Below are positions 17,982 through 26,691 of a DNA stretch of 64,000 nucleotides, one piece after another (within the stretch, counting starts at the first letter, position 1; each line of letters begins with the position of its first letter). Location of the stretch: contig NZ_JAFFQY010000061.1 of assembly GCF_017311575.1 (NCBI RefSeq), positions 156,577 through 220,576 of the forward strand, written 5' to 3'. A program made the translations under genes and the position numbers. This stretch comes from Roseococcus thiosulfatophilus (GTDB taxonomy: Bacteria; Pseudomonadota; Alphaproteobacteria; Acetobacterales; Acetobacteraceae). The notes under the pieces were generated by a model. It was not told where the DNA came from. It did not search any database and saw only the letters and a program-made list of their open reading frames with translations.

Positions 17982-18712
17982 GGGCCTTGCTTCTCATCCT
18001 CCTGCTGCTGGCCCCGGGCCTCGCCGCCGCGCAGCCGCTGGTGGCCCGCCTCTCCACCGACCGCGTGGACGTAACCACCGCCTTCGTGGGCGAGAGCGTG
18101 CTGGTCTTCGGCAGCACCGAGCAGCCCATCGGCCCCGGCGGCGACGAGGTCATCGTGGTGGCGCGCGGCCCGTCCACGCATTTCGTGGTCCGCCGGCGCG
18201 TCAACGTGCTGGGCATGTGGCTGAACGGCCCCTCGGCGCATTTCGACGAGGTGCCGAGCTTCTACGCCATCGCCGGCACCCTGCCCGCCTGGCGGCTGCT
18301 GCCCGAGGAGGTGCGCCAGGCGCGTGGCCTCGGCCTCGACGCGCTGCCGCTGACGCCCAGTTCCGGCGCGCGCTCGCCGCAGTTCCGCGCGGCGCTGCTG
18401 GAGCTGAAGCGGAACGAGGGCCTCTGGCTGGAGGATGTCGCGCCCGTGGACATCGCAGGCAACCGCCTGTTCCAGCTGCGCCTGCCGCTGCCCGCCACGG
18501 TGCGGCCGGGCGTCTATGAGATTGCGGTCCACCTGGTCCGCTCGCGCCAGGTCGTGGCGACCGAGCGGATGGGCTTTGTGGTGGCCCGCACCGGCACCGC
18601 GGCCGAGATCGAACGCCTGGCGCGGCTGCAGCCCGCCGTCTATGCGCTGATCTGCATCATTCTTGCCGCCCTGGCCGGTTGGCTGGGCAGCATCCTCTTC
18701 CGGAGAAGCTGA
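17978..18712 (+). CDS. TIGR02186-family membrane-anchored protein
   Basis: A 244-residue protein with a cleavable-looking signal (RALLLILLLLAPGLAAAQPL) and one C-terminal transmembrane helix (about 218-238, LICIILAALAGWLGSILF). The body is soluble and beta-rich, with VARLSTDRVDVTTAFVGESV and a conserved NVLGMWLNGPS stretch. This matches the uncharacterised family TIGR02186, typically found beside TauE/SafE exporters and universal stress proteins in alphaproteobacteria, as here. It overlaps the exporter (ATGA) and the downstream stress protein (TGATG), so the three form one operon. The function is unknown; a periplasmic partner of the exporter is an inference from context. Confidence 0.85.
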   Translation: MRALLLILLLLAPGLAAAQPLVARLSTDRVDVTTAFVGESVLVFGSTEQPIGPGGDEVIVVARGPSTHFVVRRRVNVLGMWLNGPSAHFDEVPSFYAIAGTLPAWRLLPEEVRQARGLGLDALPLTPSSGARSPQFRAALLELKRNEGLWLEDVAPVDIAGNRLFQLRLPLPATVRPGVYEIAVHLVRSRQVVATERMGFVVARTGTAAEIERLARLQPAVYALICIILAALAGWLGSILFRRS

Positions 18713-19203
18713 TGACCGAGGACGGAACGGAAAAGGCCCGGCGCGACCGTGTGTTCCTGGTGGTGGTGGATGACAGCCCTGAGCGCGCCATCGCCCTGCG
18801 CTACGCATGCCTGCGCGCCGCCAAGGGGGGTGGGCGCGTGACGCTGCTGCGGGTGGTGGAGCCGGTGGAGCAGTCCGAATGGGCCGGCATCGGCTCCATG
18901 ATGCAGGAGGAGCGGCGCGAGGAGGCGGAGGCGCTGCTGGCGGGCCTCGCCGCCCAGGTGAAGGAGCTGACCGGTGGCCTGCCCATGCTCGTGATCCGCG
19001 AGGGCAACGTCGCCGATGAGCTGCTGGCCCTGCTCGACGAGGACCCCCGCATTTCCATCCTGGTGCTGGCCACCTCGGCCGGCGGCAAGGGGCCGGGGCC
19101 GCTGATCACCGCGCTGACGGGGCGGCTGGCCGGCAAGATGACGGTGCCCATGACCATCGTGCCGGGCGAGATGACCGAGGCGGAGCTGGAAAGAGTGACT
19201 TGA
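18712..19203 (+). CDS. Universal stress protein (UspA family)
   Basis: A 163-residue cytoplasmic protein of the USP fold, with RVFLVVVDDSPERAIALRYA at the N-terminus, a strand-helix core, and LVLATSAGGKGPGPLITAL near the ATP-binding region. The classical GxxGxxxxGS(T) signature is altered, so ATP binding is uncertain. It is the last gene of a three-gene operon with the TauE/SafE exporter and the TIGR02186 protein, each overlapping the next. The repeat array starts 7 bp after its stop. Confidence 0.9.
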   Translation: MTEDGTEKARRDRVFLVVVDDSPERAIALRYACLRAAKGGGRVTLLRVVEPVEQSEWAGIGSMMQEERREEAEALLAGLAAQVKELTGGLPMLVIREGNVADELLALLDEDPRISILVLATSAGGKGPGPLITALTGRLAGKMTVPMTIVPGEMTEAELERVT

Positions 19204-19209
19204 TTTTCT

Positions 19210-19583
19210 GCCCTCAGGCGCCGGGCGCGCGCTCCGCGCGCTTGGCTTTCGCCGCGCGGCGGGGGGTGCCGGTGGGGCGGTGGCTCGGGCGGCGCCGGCC
19301 GCCGTGCGGCCGGATGCTTCCACGTTGTGCGCCCAGGCCGGGTAGGGCTGGCCCTCAAACGCCGGGCGCGCGCTCCGCGCGCTTGGCTTTCGCCGCGCGG
19401 CGCGGGTGACGGTGGGGCGGTGGCTCGGGCGGCGCCGGCCGCCGTGCGGCCGGATGCTCTCACATTGCGCCCCCAGGCCGGGTGGGGTTGGCCCTCAAAC
19501 GCCGGGCGCCGCCTCCGGCGGCTGGGCTTTCGCCGCGCGGCGGGGGTGCTGTTGGCGCGGTGGTCCGGGCAGCGCCCTTAGGC
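19210..19583. repeat. Tandem array of three family A hairpin elements, period about 141 bp
   Basis: The 393-bp gap between the stress protein and ribA holds no gene. It is filled by three direct copies starting at 19210, 19351 and 19491, each opening GCCCTCA(G/A)(G/A)CGCCGGGCG. In each copy a perfect 6-bp stem with loop TCC follows: GCGCGC/GCGCGC in copies 1 and 2, and GCCGCC/GGCGGC in copy 3. Next come TTGGCTTTCGCCGCGCGGCG (TGGGCTTT in copy 3) and a G/C-rich tail. The third copy is shorter at its right end. Short reading frames across the array give Ala/Arg/Gly-rich translations and are not credible genes. Confidence 0.88.
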
Positions 19584-19596
19584 CAGGTGACGCTCC

Positions 19597-20763
19597 TCAC
19601 TCCGGCAGCATATGCCCGAAGCGCTGCGCCTTCGTGGCCAGGTAGCCGTCATTCACGCCATTGCCGGCGAAGGCGTGTTCCTCGCGGGCCTGCACCTCGA
19701 TGCCGCAGGCGGCGAGGCCCGCCAGCTTGTCGGGGTTGTTCGTCAGCAGCCGCACGCGCGGAACGCCCAGGGCGCGCAGCATGGTGGCCGCCACCAGGAA
19801 GGTGCGCTCATCCGCCCCATAGCCCAGGGCCCGGTTGGCATCGAGCGTGTCCAGGCCCTGGTCCTGCAGCGTGTAGGCGCGCAGCTTGTTGACGAGGCCG
19901 ATGCCCCGCCCCTCCTGCGCCAGATAGATCAGGACGCCCGCGCCTTCCTCGGCCATGCGGCGCAGCGCGCCCTTCAGCTGCGGCCCGCAATCGCAGCGCA
20001 GCGAGCCCAGGAGGTCCCCGGTGAAGCACTCCGAATGCAGCCGCGCCAGCGGCGCGCCACCGCCGGCCAGCACCGCCTCGGGCTTGCCCACCAGCATGGC
20101 CAGGTGCTCGATCCCGCCATCGGCGGCGCGGAAGGCGATGATGCGCGTGTCCTTCGCATCCTCCAGCGGCACCCGTGCCTCGCCCACCGCGCGCAGCGTG
20201 GTGGCGGCGGTGTGGGGGTAGGCCAGGATCTCCTCGGCCGCGATGCCCATCAGGCCCGGCACGGAAGTGACCACACGGTCCAGCGGCACCGCCACCAGCG
20301 CGGGCAGCAGGCGCCCCAGCTTGGCAAGGGCCAGCGCGGCGGGGGCAAGGGCCGGCGTGGCCGCGCGGTCCAGCTGCTGGCCCTCGGCGCCGAGCAGCTG
20401 GTCGGCGGTGGGGTCGGCAAAGGCACGCAGGCAGGCGGGGTCCATCAGCCCGGCCGGCAGGCGCAGCGCCACGGCGCCGGCCTCCGGCGCGTCGAGCGGC
20501 ACGGGGCGCTGCAACAGGGCGGCCGCGCGCACGGGCGCCAGCAGCAGCACCGGCGGGCGCGCGGAGGCGCGCGCCATCTCGCCCAGGCCCTGCGCGCCGA
20601 CGGTCTCGGCCGCCGCCACCAGGAGGGCGCCCTCGGCGCCATGCACCAGCACGGGCGTGCCGCGGCGGACTTCGGAGACGGCGCGATGCACCGCCCGCAG
20701 CACCAGGACATCCTCCGTCAGCGCACCAAGGGAAGCCTGCGGTTGCGAAGCGACGACATTCAT
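19597..20763 (-). CDS. ribA: GTP cyclohydrolase II with degenerate DHBP synthase-like N-terminal domain
   Basis: A 388-residue protein for the first step of riboflavin synthesis (GTP to diaminopyrimidine phosphate). The C-terminal half is an intact RibA: zinc/substrate block HSECFTGDLLGSLRCDCGPQ, LAQEGRGIGLVNKL, then RLLTNNPDKLAGLAACGIE. The N-terminal half (AVHRAVSEVRRGTPVLV and following) looks like a DHBP synthase (RibB) domain that has lost its acidic metal-binding motifs. Length and architecture match other alphaproteobacterial RibA proteins. The start is set at MNVVASQ, which has AAGGA upstream; an ATG at 20781 would add six residues. I looked for an FMN riboswitch upstream and found none. 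Confidence 0.93.
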   Translation of the reverse strand: MNVVASQPQASLGALTEDVLVLRAVHRAVSEVRRGTPVLVHGAEGALLVAAAETVGAQGLGEMARASARPPVLLLAPVRAAALLQRPVPLDAPEAGAVALRLPAGLMDPACLRAFADPTADQLLGAEGQQLDRAATPALAPAALALAKLGRLLPALVAVPLDRVVTSVPGLMGIAAEEILAYPHTAATTLRAVGEARVPLEDAKDTRIIAFRAADGGIEHLAMLVGKPEAVLAGGGAPLARLHSECFTGDLLGSLRCDCGPQLKGALRRMAEEGAGVLIYLAQEGRGIGLVNKLRAYTLQDQGLDTLDANRALGYGADERTFLVAATMLRALGVPRVRLLTNNPDKLAGLAACGIEVQAREEHAFAGNGVNDGYLATKAQRFGHMLPE

Positions 20764-20966
20764 GGACGACCGATCCTTCATGGGTAGAAACTTTGCCTTG
20801 AGAATGTGGCGTCACAGTGGGAAGCGACAGGGCGCCGCGTGAAACTTATTTTCGCGGACATGTGCAACCTTTCGCGCAAGCATTCCGCCCGCGCGGTGCA
20901 AGTGCTAAGAGGGAAGGGATTGTAAACCACAGCGGCTGTCATCAAGCCGACATCCTCCAGGCGACC

Positions 20967-21617
20967 ATGGCCGGCCCGCGCCACCTGCTTCTACTGACCG
21001 AGGACGAGGCCCTGGCGGCCATTCTTCCCGCGCAACTGGCGCAAGGCACCGAATATCGGGCCGAGCCCGTGGCACCCGGCGACGGCGCCGCCCGCCTGAT
21101 GGACCCTCTCGCGCGCATTGACGCCACGCTGCTCGATGCCCCCGCCCTGGAATGGGTGGAGCCCCTGCGCGCCGCCAGCGGCGGTCGGCCCATCCTGCTG
21201 CTGGGCGATGGCGCGGCGTCGGAACTGCCCAGCCTGCCCAAGCCCGTGCGGCTGGCGGCGCTGGTGTCCCGGATGAACGCGCTGCTGGCGGCCTTCGAGG
21301 CCTCGCCCGAGGCCGGCATCCGGATGGGCGGGCATTTCTTCCACCCGGCCTCGCGCCTGATGCTGACGCCGGAAGGCAGCCGCATCCGCCTGACCGAGAA
21401 GGAGGCCGCCATCCTCCTCTACCTGCACCGCGCGGCCGGCCGCGCCGTCTCGCGCGCCGAACTGCTGGGGGAGGTCTGGGGCTATTCGGCCGCGGTCGCC
21501 ACCCACACGCTGGAGACGCACATCTACCGGCTGCGCCGCAAGATCGAGAAGGCGCCGGAACTCGCGCGCCTGCTGGTGACGGAAGAGGGCGGGTACCGGC
21601 TGGAACCCGCCCCCTAA
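20967..21617 (+). CDS. Orphan OmpR/PhoB-type winged-helix response regulator
   Basis: A 216-residue two-domain regulator. The N-terminal part resembles a receiver: LLLLTEDEALAAI with acidic residues, a possible phospho-acceptor Asp in ATLLDAPALEW, and LPKPVRLAAL in place of the usual K-P. It is divergent and short between these motifs. The C-terminal domain is a clear winged helix: LTEKEAAILLYLHRAAGRAV, then HTLETHIYRLRRKIEKAP and VTEEGGYRLE. No sensor kinase gene adjoins it. The start at MAGPRHLLLL follows a 185-bp spacer shared with the divergent ribA. Confidence 0.87.
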   Translation: MAGPRHLLLLTEDEALAAILPAQLAQGTEYRAEPVAPGDGAARLMDPLARIDATLLDAPALEWVEPLRAASGGRPILLLGDGAASELPSLPKPVRLAALVSRMNALLAAFEASPEAGIRMGGHFFHPASRLMLTPEGSRIRLTEKEAAILLYLHRAAGRAVSRAELLGEVWGYSAAVATHTLETHIYRLRRKIEKAPELARLLVTEEGGYRLEPAP

Positions 21618-21677
21618 GCTTTTCTTGGCGGCCGATTCACCCCCCGGCGATACCGCCGGAGGCGATCGGACGCGGGC

Positions 21678-22268
21678 TCAGAGCAGCTTGCAGGCTTCCT
21701 CGAACGCCAGGCGCGGGCTGCGCTCGAAGACGCCGGACGGGTCGCCATGGCCGAGCGTCACCAGCCAGTTGGACTTCCAGCCGGTGTCCGCCAGGAACAG
21801 CTCATCCACCTTGCCATTGTCGAAGCCGCTCATGGCGCCGACATCGAGGCCCAGCGCGCGGGCGGCCAGCATCAGGTAGGCGCCCTGCAGGGTGCCGTTG
21901 CGGAAGGCGGTGGTGTCGGCCAGCGACCAGTTGCCGGAGAACCAGGACTTCGCATCCGCATGGGGGAAGAGGCGCGGCAGCAGGTCGTAGAACTTCGGAT
22001 CATGCGCGACGATCACGACCACGGGGGCGGTCATTGTCTTCTCGACATTGCCGGCCGAAAGCGTCTCCTTCAGCTTCGCCTTCGCCTCCGGCGTGCGGAG
22101 GAACAGGAAGCGCGCGGGCGAAGAATTGGCGCTGGTCGGGCCCCATTTCACGAGGTCGTACAGCTCACGCAGGGTCTCGTCGGAGACGGGCTTGTCCTGC
22201 CACTTGTTCTGGGTGCGCGCCTCGCGGAAGAGCTGGTCGAGGGCGGCGGGCGAGAGTGTTTCGGTCAT
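21678..22268 (-). CDS. Nitroreductase-family protein, malonic semialdehyde reductase (RutE) type
   Basis: A 196-residue FMN-dependent oxidoreductase. It has the family start ([17 protein letters not shown]), the FMN-binding [16 protein letters not shown], and the C-terminal block [20 protein letters not shown] typical of the RutE/HadB group. RutE reduces malonic semialdehyde to 3-hydroxypropionate in the pyrimidine-ring pathway. No other rut gene is nearby, so the substrate is uncertain. The start is the ATG at 22268, with GGAAGG just upstream on its own strand. It is divergent from the nitronate monooxygenase-like gene at 22450. Confidence 0.9.
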   Translation of the reverse strand: MTETLSPAALDQLFREARTQNKWQDKPVSDETLRELYDLVKWGPTSANSSPARFLFLRTPEAKAKLKETLSAGNVEKTMTAPVVVIVAHDPKFYDLLPRLFPHADAKSWFSGNWSLADTTAFRNGTLQGAYLMLAARALGLDVGAMSGFDNGKVDELFLADTGWKSNWLVTLGHGDPSGVFERSPRLAFEEACKLL

Positions 22269-22449
22269 GGAATTCCTTCCGGGCGGGGTTCCGCTTTCGT
22301 TCCGCATGTAGGGCGGCCGGGGCGAAGCTGCCAATGCGCACAGGCTATGGCCATCATCCGGCAGCGCAATATCGGCCGTGGCGGGCGTTTCCGTGGGCAT
22401 GGAACCATGGCTAGACTGGCCCCAACCGAATGGAGAGGAACCGCACCCG

Positions 22450-23457
22450 ATGGACCTGCGTGACATGCTCAAGGGGCGGCTGCGCCTGCCCCTCATCGCC
22501 TCGCCGCTCTTCATCATCTCGGTGCCGGACCTGGTGGTGGCGCAATGCACCAGCGGCATCATCGGCTCCATGCCCTCGCTCAACGCCCGCCCGCTGGAGC
22601 AGCTGGACGAATGGCTCACCGAGATCAAGGAACGCCTGGCCGCGCATGACCGCGCCCATCCCGACCGGCCCTCGGCCCCCTTCGCCATCAACCTGATCGT
22701 CCACAAGTCCAATGACCGGCTGGAGCAGGACCTGGCGCTGTGCGTGAAGCACAAGGTGCCGCTGATCATCACGAGCCTGGGCGCCCGGCCGGAGGTGAAC
22801 GAGGCCATCCATTCCTATGGCGGCTTCGTGATCCATGACGTGATCAACCAGTTCTTCGCACGCAAGGCCATCGAGAAGGGCGCGGATGGGCTGGTGCTGG
22901 TGGCCGCCGGCGCGGGCGGCCATGCCGGCGCGCAATCCCCCTTCGCCCTGGTGCAGGAGACGCGGCAATGGTTCGACGGGCCGGTGGCGCTGTCGGGCTC
23001 CATCGCCCATGGGCGCAGCATCCTGGCCGCCGAGGCCATGGGGGCGGATTTCGCCTATATGGGCACGGCCTTCATCGCGACGCCCGAGGCGCGCGCGGTG
23101 GAGGACTACAAGCGGATGATCGTGGAGAGCGGGGCGGGCGACATCGTCTACACCAACCTCATCACCGGCGTGCACGGGAACTACCTGAAGCCCTCCATCG
23201 CGCGGGCGGGGCTCGACCCCGACAACCTGGACACGGGCGACAAGTCGCAGATGACCTTCGCCTCGGACCGTAAGAAGCGCTGGAAGGACATCTGGGGCGC
23301 CGGGCAATCCGTGGGCGGCATCCATGAGGTGATGCCGGCGGCGGCGCTGGTGGACCGGCTGGCGGCGGAATACGCGGAAGGGCGCCGGGCGCTGGGGGCG
23401 CATTCGCCCATCGTGAATCCTGGCTGGGGCCAAGGCCAGCGGGCGGCGGCCGAATAG
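22450..23457 (+). CDS. NAD(P)H-dependent flavin oxidoreductase / nitronate monooxygenase family
   Basis: A 335-residue TIM-barrel FMN enzyme of the nitronate monooxygenase (2-nitropropane dioxygenase) family. Motifs are [20 protein letters not shown] at the N-terminus, the FMN phosphate loop [18 protein letters not shown], and [20 protein letters not shown]. The family oxidises alkyl nitronates or reduces enoyl/quinone substrates; which one applies here cannot be told. GAGAGGA lies upstream of the ATG at 22450. It is divergent from the nitroreductase, so the two flavoenzymes may share control. Confidence 0.88.
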   Translation: MDLRDMLKGRLRLPLIASPLFIISVPDLVVAQCTSGIIGSMPSLNARPLEQLDEWLTEIKERLAAHDRAHPDRPSAPFAINLIVHKSNDRLEQDLALCVKHKVPLIITSLGARPEVNEAIHSYGGFVIHDVINQFFARKAIEKGADGLVLVAAGAGGHAGAQSPFALVQETRQWFDGPVALSGSIAHGRSILAAEAMGADFAYMGTAFIATPEARAVEDYKRMIVESGAGDIVYTNLITGVHGNYLKPSIARAGLDPDNLDTGDKSQMTFASDRKKRWKDIWGAGQSVGGIHEVMPAAALVDRLAAEYAEGRRALGAHSPIVNPGWGQGQRAAAE

Positions 23458-23536
23458 CCGCGTAACCTTCCGGCGCGCGGCGGCGAAGCGGGAGGCAGCC
23501 CCTCCCCTTCCCTGCACGGACGCTTATCTATCTGCC

Positions 23537-24310
23537 ATGGAACTCGAAGCCACCCTGCGCCTGGGCGCCTTCGCGGGCGTCCTGGCCGCGCTGATCCTGG
23601 CGGAGCGCCTGCTGCCCTGGGCGCATCCGCGGCCGCTGGGCATGCGGCGCTGGTGGCCGAACCTGGGGCTGGTGGCGGTGGGGTCGGTGCTGGTGCGCTT
23701 CACCCTGCCGCTGGCCGCCGTGGCGGCGGCCTTCTGGGCGCAGGGCCAGGGCATCGGGGTGATGAACTGGCTGGACCTGCCGCTCTGGGTGGCCATCCCG
23801 CTGACGGTCGTGGTCTTCGACCTCATCATCTACTTCCAGCACCGCGTCTTCCACCACGTGCCCTGGCTGTGGCGCCTGCACCGCGTCCACCATGCCGACC
23901 CCGAGATGGACGCCACCACCGGGGTGCGCTTCCACCCGGTGGAAATCTGGCTCTCCATGCTGGTGAAGATCGGTTTCGCGGTGGCGCTGGGCGCGCCGCC
24001 CGAGGGCATCTTGGCCTTCGAGATCATCCTCAATGCCACCAGCCTGTTCGAACACGCGGCCATCCGCATCCCGCCGAAGCTCGACCGCGCCCTGGGCTGG
24101 GTGATCGTCACGCCCAACCTGCACCGCATCCACCACAGCGAGCGCGAGCACGAGACGAACAGCCATTTCGGCTTCTGCCTCTCCCTGTGGGACCGGCTCT
24201 TCGGCACCTGGCGCGGCCGATGGGAGGGGGAGCTGGTGCTGGGCGTGCGCGGCCACCGCGAGCTGGACCGGCAGACGCTGCGGCGCCTGCTGACCCAGCC
24301 GCTGGACTAG
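23537..24310 (+). CDS. Sterol desaturase / fatty acid hydroxylase family protein
   Basis: A 257-residue integral membrane di-iron oxygenase. Three to four hydrophobic segments occupy residues about 8-100. The histidine clusters that bind the di-iron centre are in the expected order: QHRVFHH (101-107), HRVHHAD (115-121) with a further RFHP at 131-134, and NLHRIHHSE (194-202). Bacterial members hydroxylate or desaturate lipids, sterols, carotenoids or alkyl ethers; the substrate here is unknown. It follows the nitronate monooxygenase by 79 bp on the same strand and ends at a strong hairpin. Confidence 0.92.
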   Translation: MELEATLRLGAFAGVLAALILAERLLPWAHPRPLGMRRWWPNLGLVAVGSVLVRFTLPLAAVAAAFWAQGQGIGVMNWLDLPLWVAIPLTVVVFDLIIYFQHRVFHHVPWLWRLHRVHHADPEMDATTGVRFHPVEIWLSMLVKIGFAVALGAPPEGILAFEIILNATSLFEHAAIRIPPKLDRALGWVIVTPNLHRIHHSEREHETNSHFGFCLSLWDRLFGTWRGRWEGELVLGVRGHRELDRQTLRRLLTQPLD

Positions 24311-24317
24311 CGGCCGG

Positions 24318-24345
24318 TCGGCCTCGGTGAAATCACCGAAGCCGA
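24318..24345. terminator. Bidirectional hairpin between convergent genes
   Basis: Arms TCGGCCTCGGTG and CACCGAAGCCGA pair over 12 positions with one mismatch around the loop AAAT. The hairpin sits in the 59-bp space between the convergent desaturase-like gene (ends 24310) and the exported hypothetical (ends 24370). No T tract follows on either strand. Confidence 0.5.
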
Positions 24346-24369
24346 TCAGCCGCTCAGCCCGGCCGCCCG

Positions 24370-24870
24370 CTACCGGTTCTCCAGCCCCCGCGCCGCCCGC
24401 TGCTGGCGGATACTGTCCGCCGAGGCACCGACCTGCTCCCGGAAGCGGGCCAGCCCCTCGCGCACGCCGCGATGGGCCTCCGGGAATTCCCGCGGCGGGG
24501 TGAAGCGGTCCGGCTGGCTTTCGTCATGGGCCAGCACCGCGTCCATGGTGCGGACCAGGAAGGACACGTCGCCAAAGGCCCATTCATTCAGCGGCCGCCC
24601 CACGCTTTCGGTCAGCGCGGCGAAGAGGGCGCGGTCCCCGTCCGCCGGCAGGTCGGGCCGGGCCACCAGGTGCGTCCGGTAGCGCAGCTGGCCCAGGTAG
24701 AACACGAAGACCGCGTCCTCTCGCTGCCCCGCCCCGAAGAGCCGCCCTGCCTCGCGGTAATAGGCGGAGGGGTGCTGGCCGTTCAGCCGCGCCCCCAGCG
24801 CCTCATTGGCACGCCCCAGCCCGGGGACCAGCGCCAACAAGGGAATGGCGGCGAGGTGGCGTCTGCGCAT
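24370..24870 (-). CDS. Hypothetical exported protein
   Basis: A 166-residue protein I do not recognise. It has an N-terminal signal-like stretch (MRRRHLAAIPLLALVPGLGRA) with a possible cleavage before NEALGARL. The mature part is helical, with ARLNGQHPSAYYREAGRLF and VFVFYLGQLRYRTHL, a pattern seen in small tetratricopeptide-like periplasmic proteins, and it ends in a basic segment (SIRQQRAARGLENR). It lies 29 bp downstream of the acyl-CoA ligase gene on the same strand and may be co-transcribed with it. Confidence 0.72.
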   Translation of the reverse strand: MRRRHLAAIPLLALVPGLGRANEALGARLNGQHPSAYYREAGRLFGAGQREDAVFVFYLGQLRYRTHLVARPDLPADGDRALFAALTESVGRPLNEWAFGDVSFLVRTMDAVLAHDESQPDRFTPPREFPEAHRGVREGLARFREQVGASADSIRQQRAARGLENR

Positions 24871-24899
24871 GTCGGCTTCCTTCGATAATGCGGGAAGGA

Positions 24900-26627
24900 T
24901 CAGCCCAACCCGTTCACAACGCCCGCATAACGCTCCAGCACCAGCCGGCGCTTCACCTTCATGGTGGGCGTCAGCATGCCGTTCTCCACCGTGAAAGGCT
25001 CGGTCACGGGCGCCCAGCGGCGGATGCGCTCGACGGGCGAGAGCTTTGCGTTCACCCGCGCCACCGCACCCGCCAGGCTTTCCGCCTGCCCCTCCGCCGC
25101 CACCAGCAGGGCGACGACGCCGGCCATGCCCTCGCCGGCGGCCACGGCCTGGGCGATCTCGGGCTCGCCCACCAGCAGGGCTTCGAGCTTGGAAGGCGCC
25201 ACCATGTCGCCCCCCTTCAGCTTGATGAAGTCCCGCTTGCGGTCGGTGATGACGAGGCGCCCCTCCTCCAACCGCCCCACATCGCCGGTGTGCAGCCAGG
25301 TCCTGCCATCGCCCTCCGGCACCCTCAGGGCGGCTTCCGTCGCTTCGGGGTTGTTCCAGTAGCCATCCATGACGAGCTTGCCCGCGACCAGGATCTCCCC
25401 ATTCGCCGCGATGCGGACCTCCACGCCGGGCAAGGGCGGGCCCACGCTGCGCCGGGCATTGTCCCAGGGCAGGTTCACGCTGATGACGGGGCCGGCCTCG
25501 CTCTGCCCATAGCCCTGGATCAGCGGCAGGCCGAGGGCCAGGAAGAAGCCCGACAACTCGGGATCAAGACGCGCGCTGCCCGAGACCAGCGCCCGCACAT
25601 TGCCGCCGAAGCGGCCGCGGATCTTGTTCCGCACCAGCCGGTCCAGCACCACGTCCTGCGCCTTCTCGAACAGGTTCAGCGGCGGGCCGTCCAGCTTCCG
25701 CAGCCCAAGCGCCAGGGCCTGGTCGAAGAGGCGCTTCTTGAGGCCGCCATCCTTCTCCACCTGGGCGGTGATGCGCGCCCGCAGCACCTCGAACAGCCGG
25801 GGCACGGCGGTGATGATGGCGGGCTTGAACTCGGCCATTTCGGCGCCGAGCCGGTCGGCGCCGCGGGAATAGACCACCTCCATCCCGAAGGAGGGCAGCA
25901 GGAAGCCGCCCACCGTGTGCTCATAGCTGTGCGACATGGGCAGGAAGGAGAGATACTTCTCCCCCGCCACATCCAGCCGCGCGATGAGGGGGCGGATGCC
26001 CTCACGGTTCGCCAGCAGGGCGCGGTGGGGCAGCATGACCCCGCGCGGCGCGCCGCCCGTGCCGGAGGTGTAGATCAGGCAGGCCAGCCGCCCCTCGGGG
26101 ATGTGCTCGGCCTCCGCCATCAGCATCACCACGTCGCTGGGGGCGGCCTCCAGCGCCGCCCATTCGGCGCTTCGGCCGCCGGGGGGTGCGGGGGCGCCGG
26201 CCTCCATGCAGACCAGCAGGTCCAGCCCGGCCGTGCGGCCCGCCGCCTCCACCACCGCTCGTGCCAGCGCGGCCGTGGACACCACCGCCACCCGCGCCCC
26301 GCTGTCGCCCAGCACATGGGCGTGGTCGGCCACGGTGTTGGTCACATAGGTGGGCACGGTGACGGCGCCGATGGTCATCACCGCCACGTCGGTGATGAGG
26401 AATTCGGGCCGGTTCTCGCTGACCAGCAGCACCCGGTCGCCCGGCATCACGCCCTGGGCGCGCAGCCAGGCGGCCACCGCCGCCACCTTCATGGCGAAAT
26501 CGCCCCAGGACAGCGTCCGCCACCGCCCATCGCGCCAGGCGGTCAGCATGGGCCTGTCGGGCATTTCGCGGGCCAGGCCCAGCATCATGCCCGGCAGGCT
26601 GCTCCATCGGGTTCCGGCTTGATTCAT
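24900..26627 (-). CDS. AMP-dependent acyl-CoA synthetase (long-chain fatty acid--CoA ligase type)
   Basis: A 575-residue adenylate-forming enzyme that activates a carboxylic acid with ATP and joins it to CoA. Visible motifs are the P-loop-like CLIYTSGTGGAPRGVMLPH, then SFLPMSHSYEHTVGG, IQGYGQSEAGPVISVN, and the hinge region WLHTGDVGRLEEGRLVITDRK, with IKLKGGDMVAPSKLE after it. The overall pattern fits the FadD/long-chain group rather than acetyl-CoA synthetases. The C-terminal lysine region PTMKVKRRLVLERYAG is intact. It is divergent from the oligoendopeptidase gene. Confidence 0.92.
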   Translation of the reverse strand: MNQAGTRWSSLPGMMLGLAREMPDRPMLTAWRDGRWRTLSWGDFAMKVAAVAAWLRAQGVMPGDRVLLVSENRPEFLITDVAVMTIGAVTVPTYVTNTVADHAHVLGDSGARVAVVSTAALARAVVEAAGRTAGLDLLVCMEAGAPAPPGGRSAEWAALEAAPSDVVMLMAEAEHIPEGRLACLIYTSGTGGAPRGVMLPHRALLANREGIRPLIARLDVAGEKYLSFLPMSHSYEHTVGGFLLPSFGMEVVYSRGADRLGAEMAEFKPAIITAVPRLFEVLRARITAQVEKDGGLKKRLFDQALALGLRKLDGPPLNLFEKAQDVVLDRLVRNKIRGRFGGNVRALVSGSARLDPELSGFFLALGLPLIQGYGQSEAGPVISVNLPWDNARRSVGPPLPGVEVRIAANGEILVAGKLVMDGYWNNPEATEAALRVPEGDGRTWLHTGDVGRLEEGRLVITDRKRDFIKLKGGDMVAPSKLEALLVGEPEIAQAVAAGEGMAGVVALLVAAEGQAESLAGAVARVNAKLSPVERIRRWAPVTEPFTVENGMLTPTMKVKRRLVLERYAGVVNGLG

Positions 26628-26691
26628 GTTTCCCCCCCGGCTCTGGGCGCGCGCGCCTTGGCCGCGCCTTGTCTTCGCATATATGAGAGGA

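Noticed and set aside
19210..19590. CRISPR array or coding repeats
   Set aside because: The period of about 141 bp with GC-rich similar spacers does not fit CRISPR, and the short frames give low-complexity Ala/Arg/Gly peptides in all frames.
20764..20966. FMN riboswitch upstream of ribA
   Set aside because: The conserved riboswitch boxes (AGGGTGAAATTCCC-type core and partners) are absent; the spacer only has the divergent regulator start.
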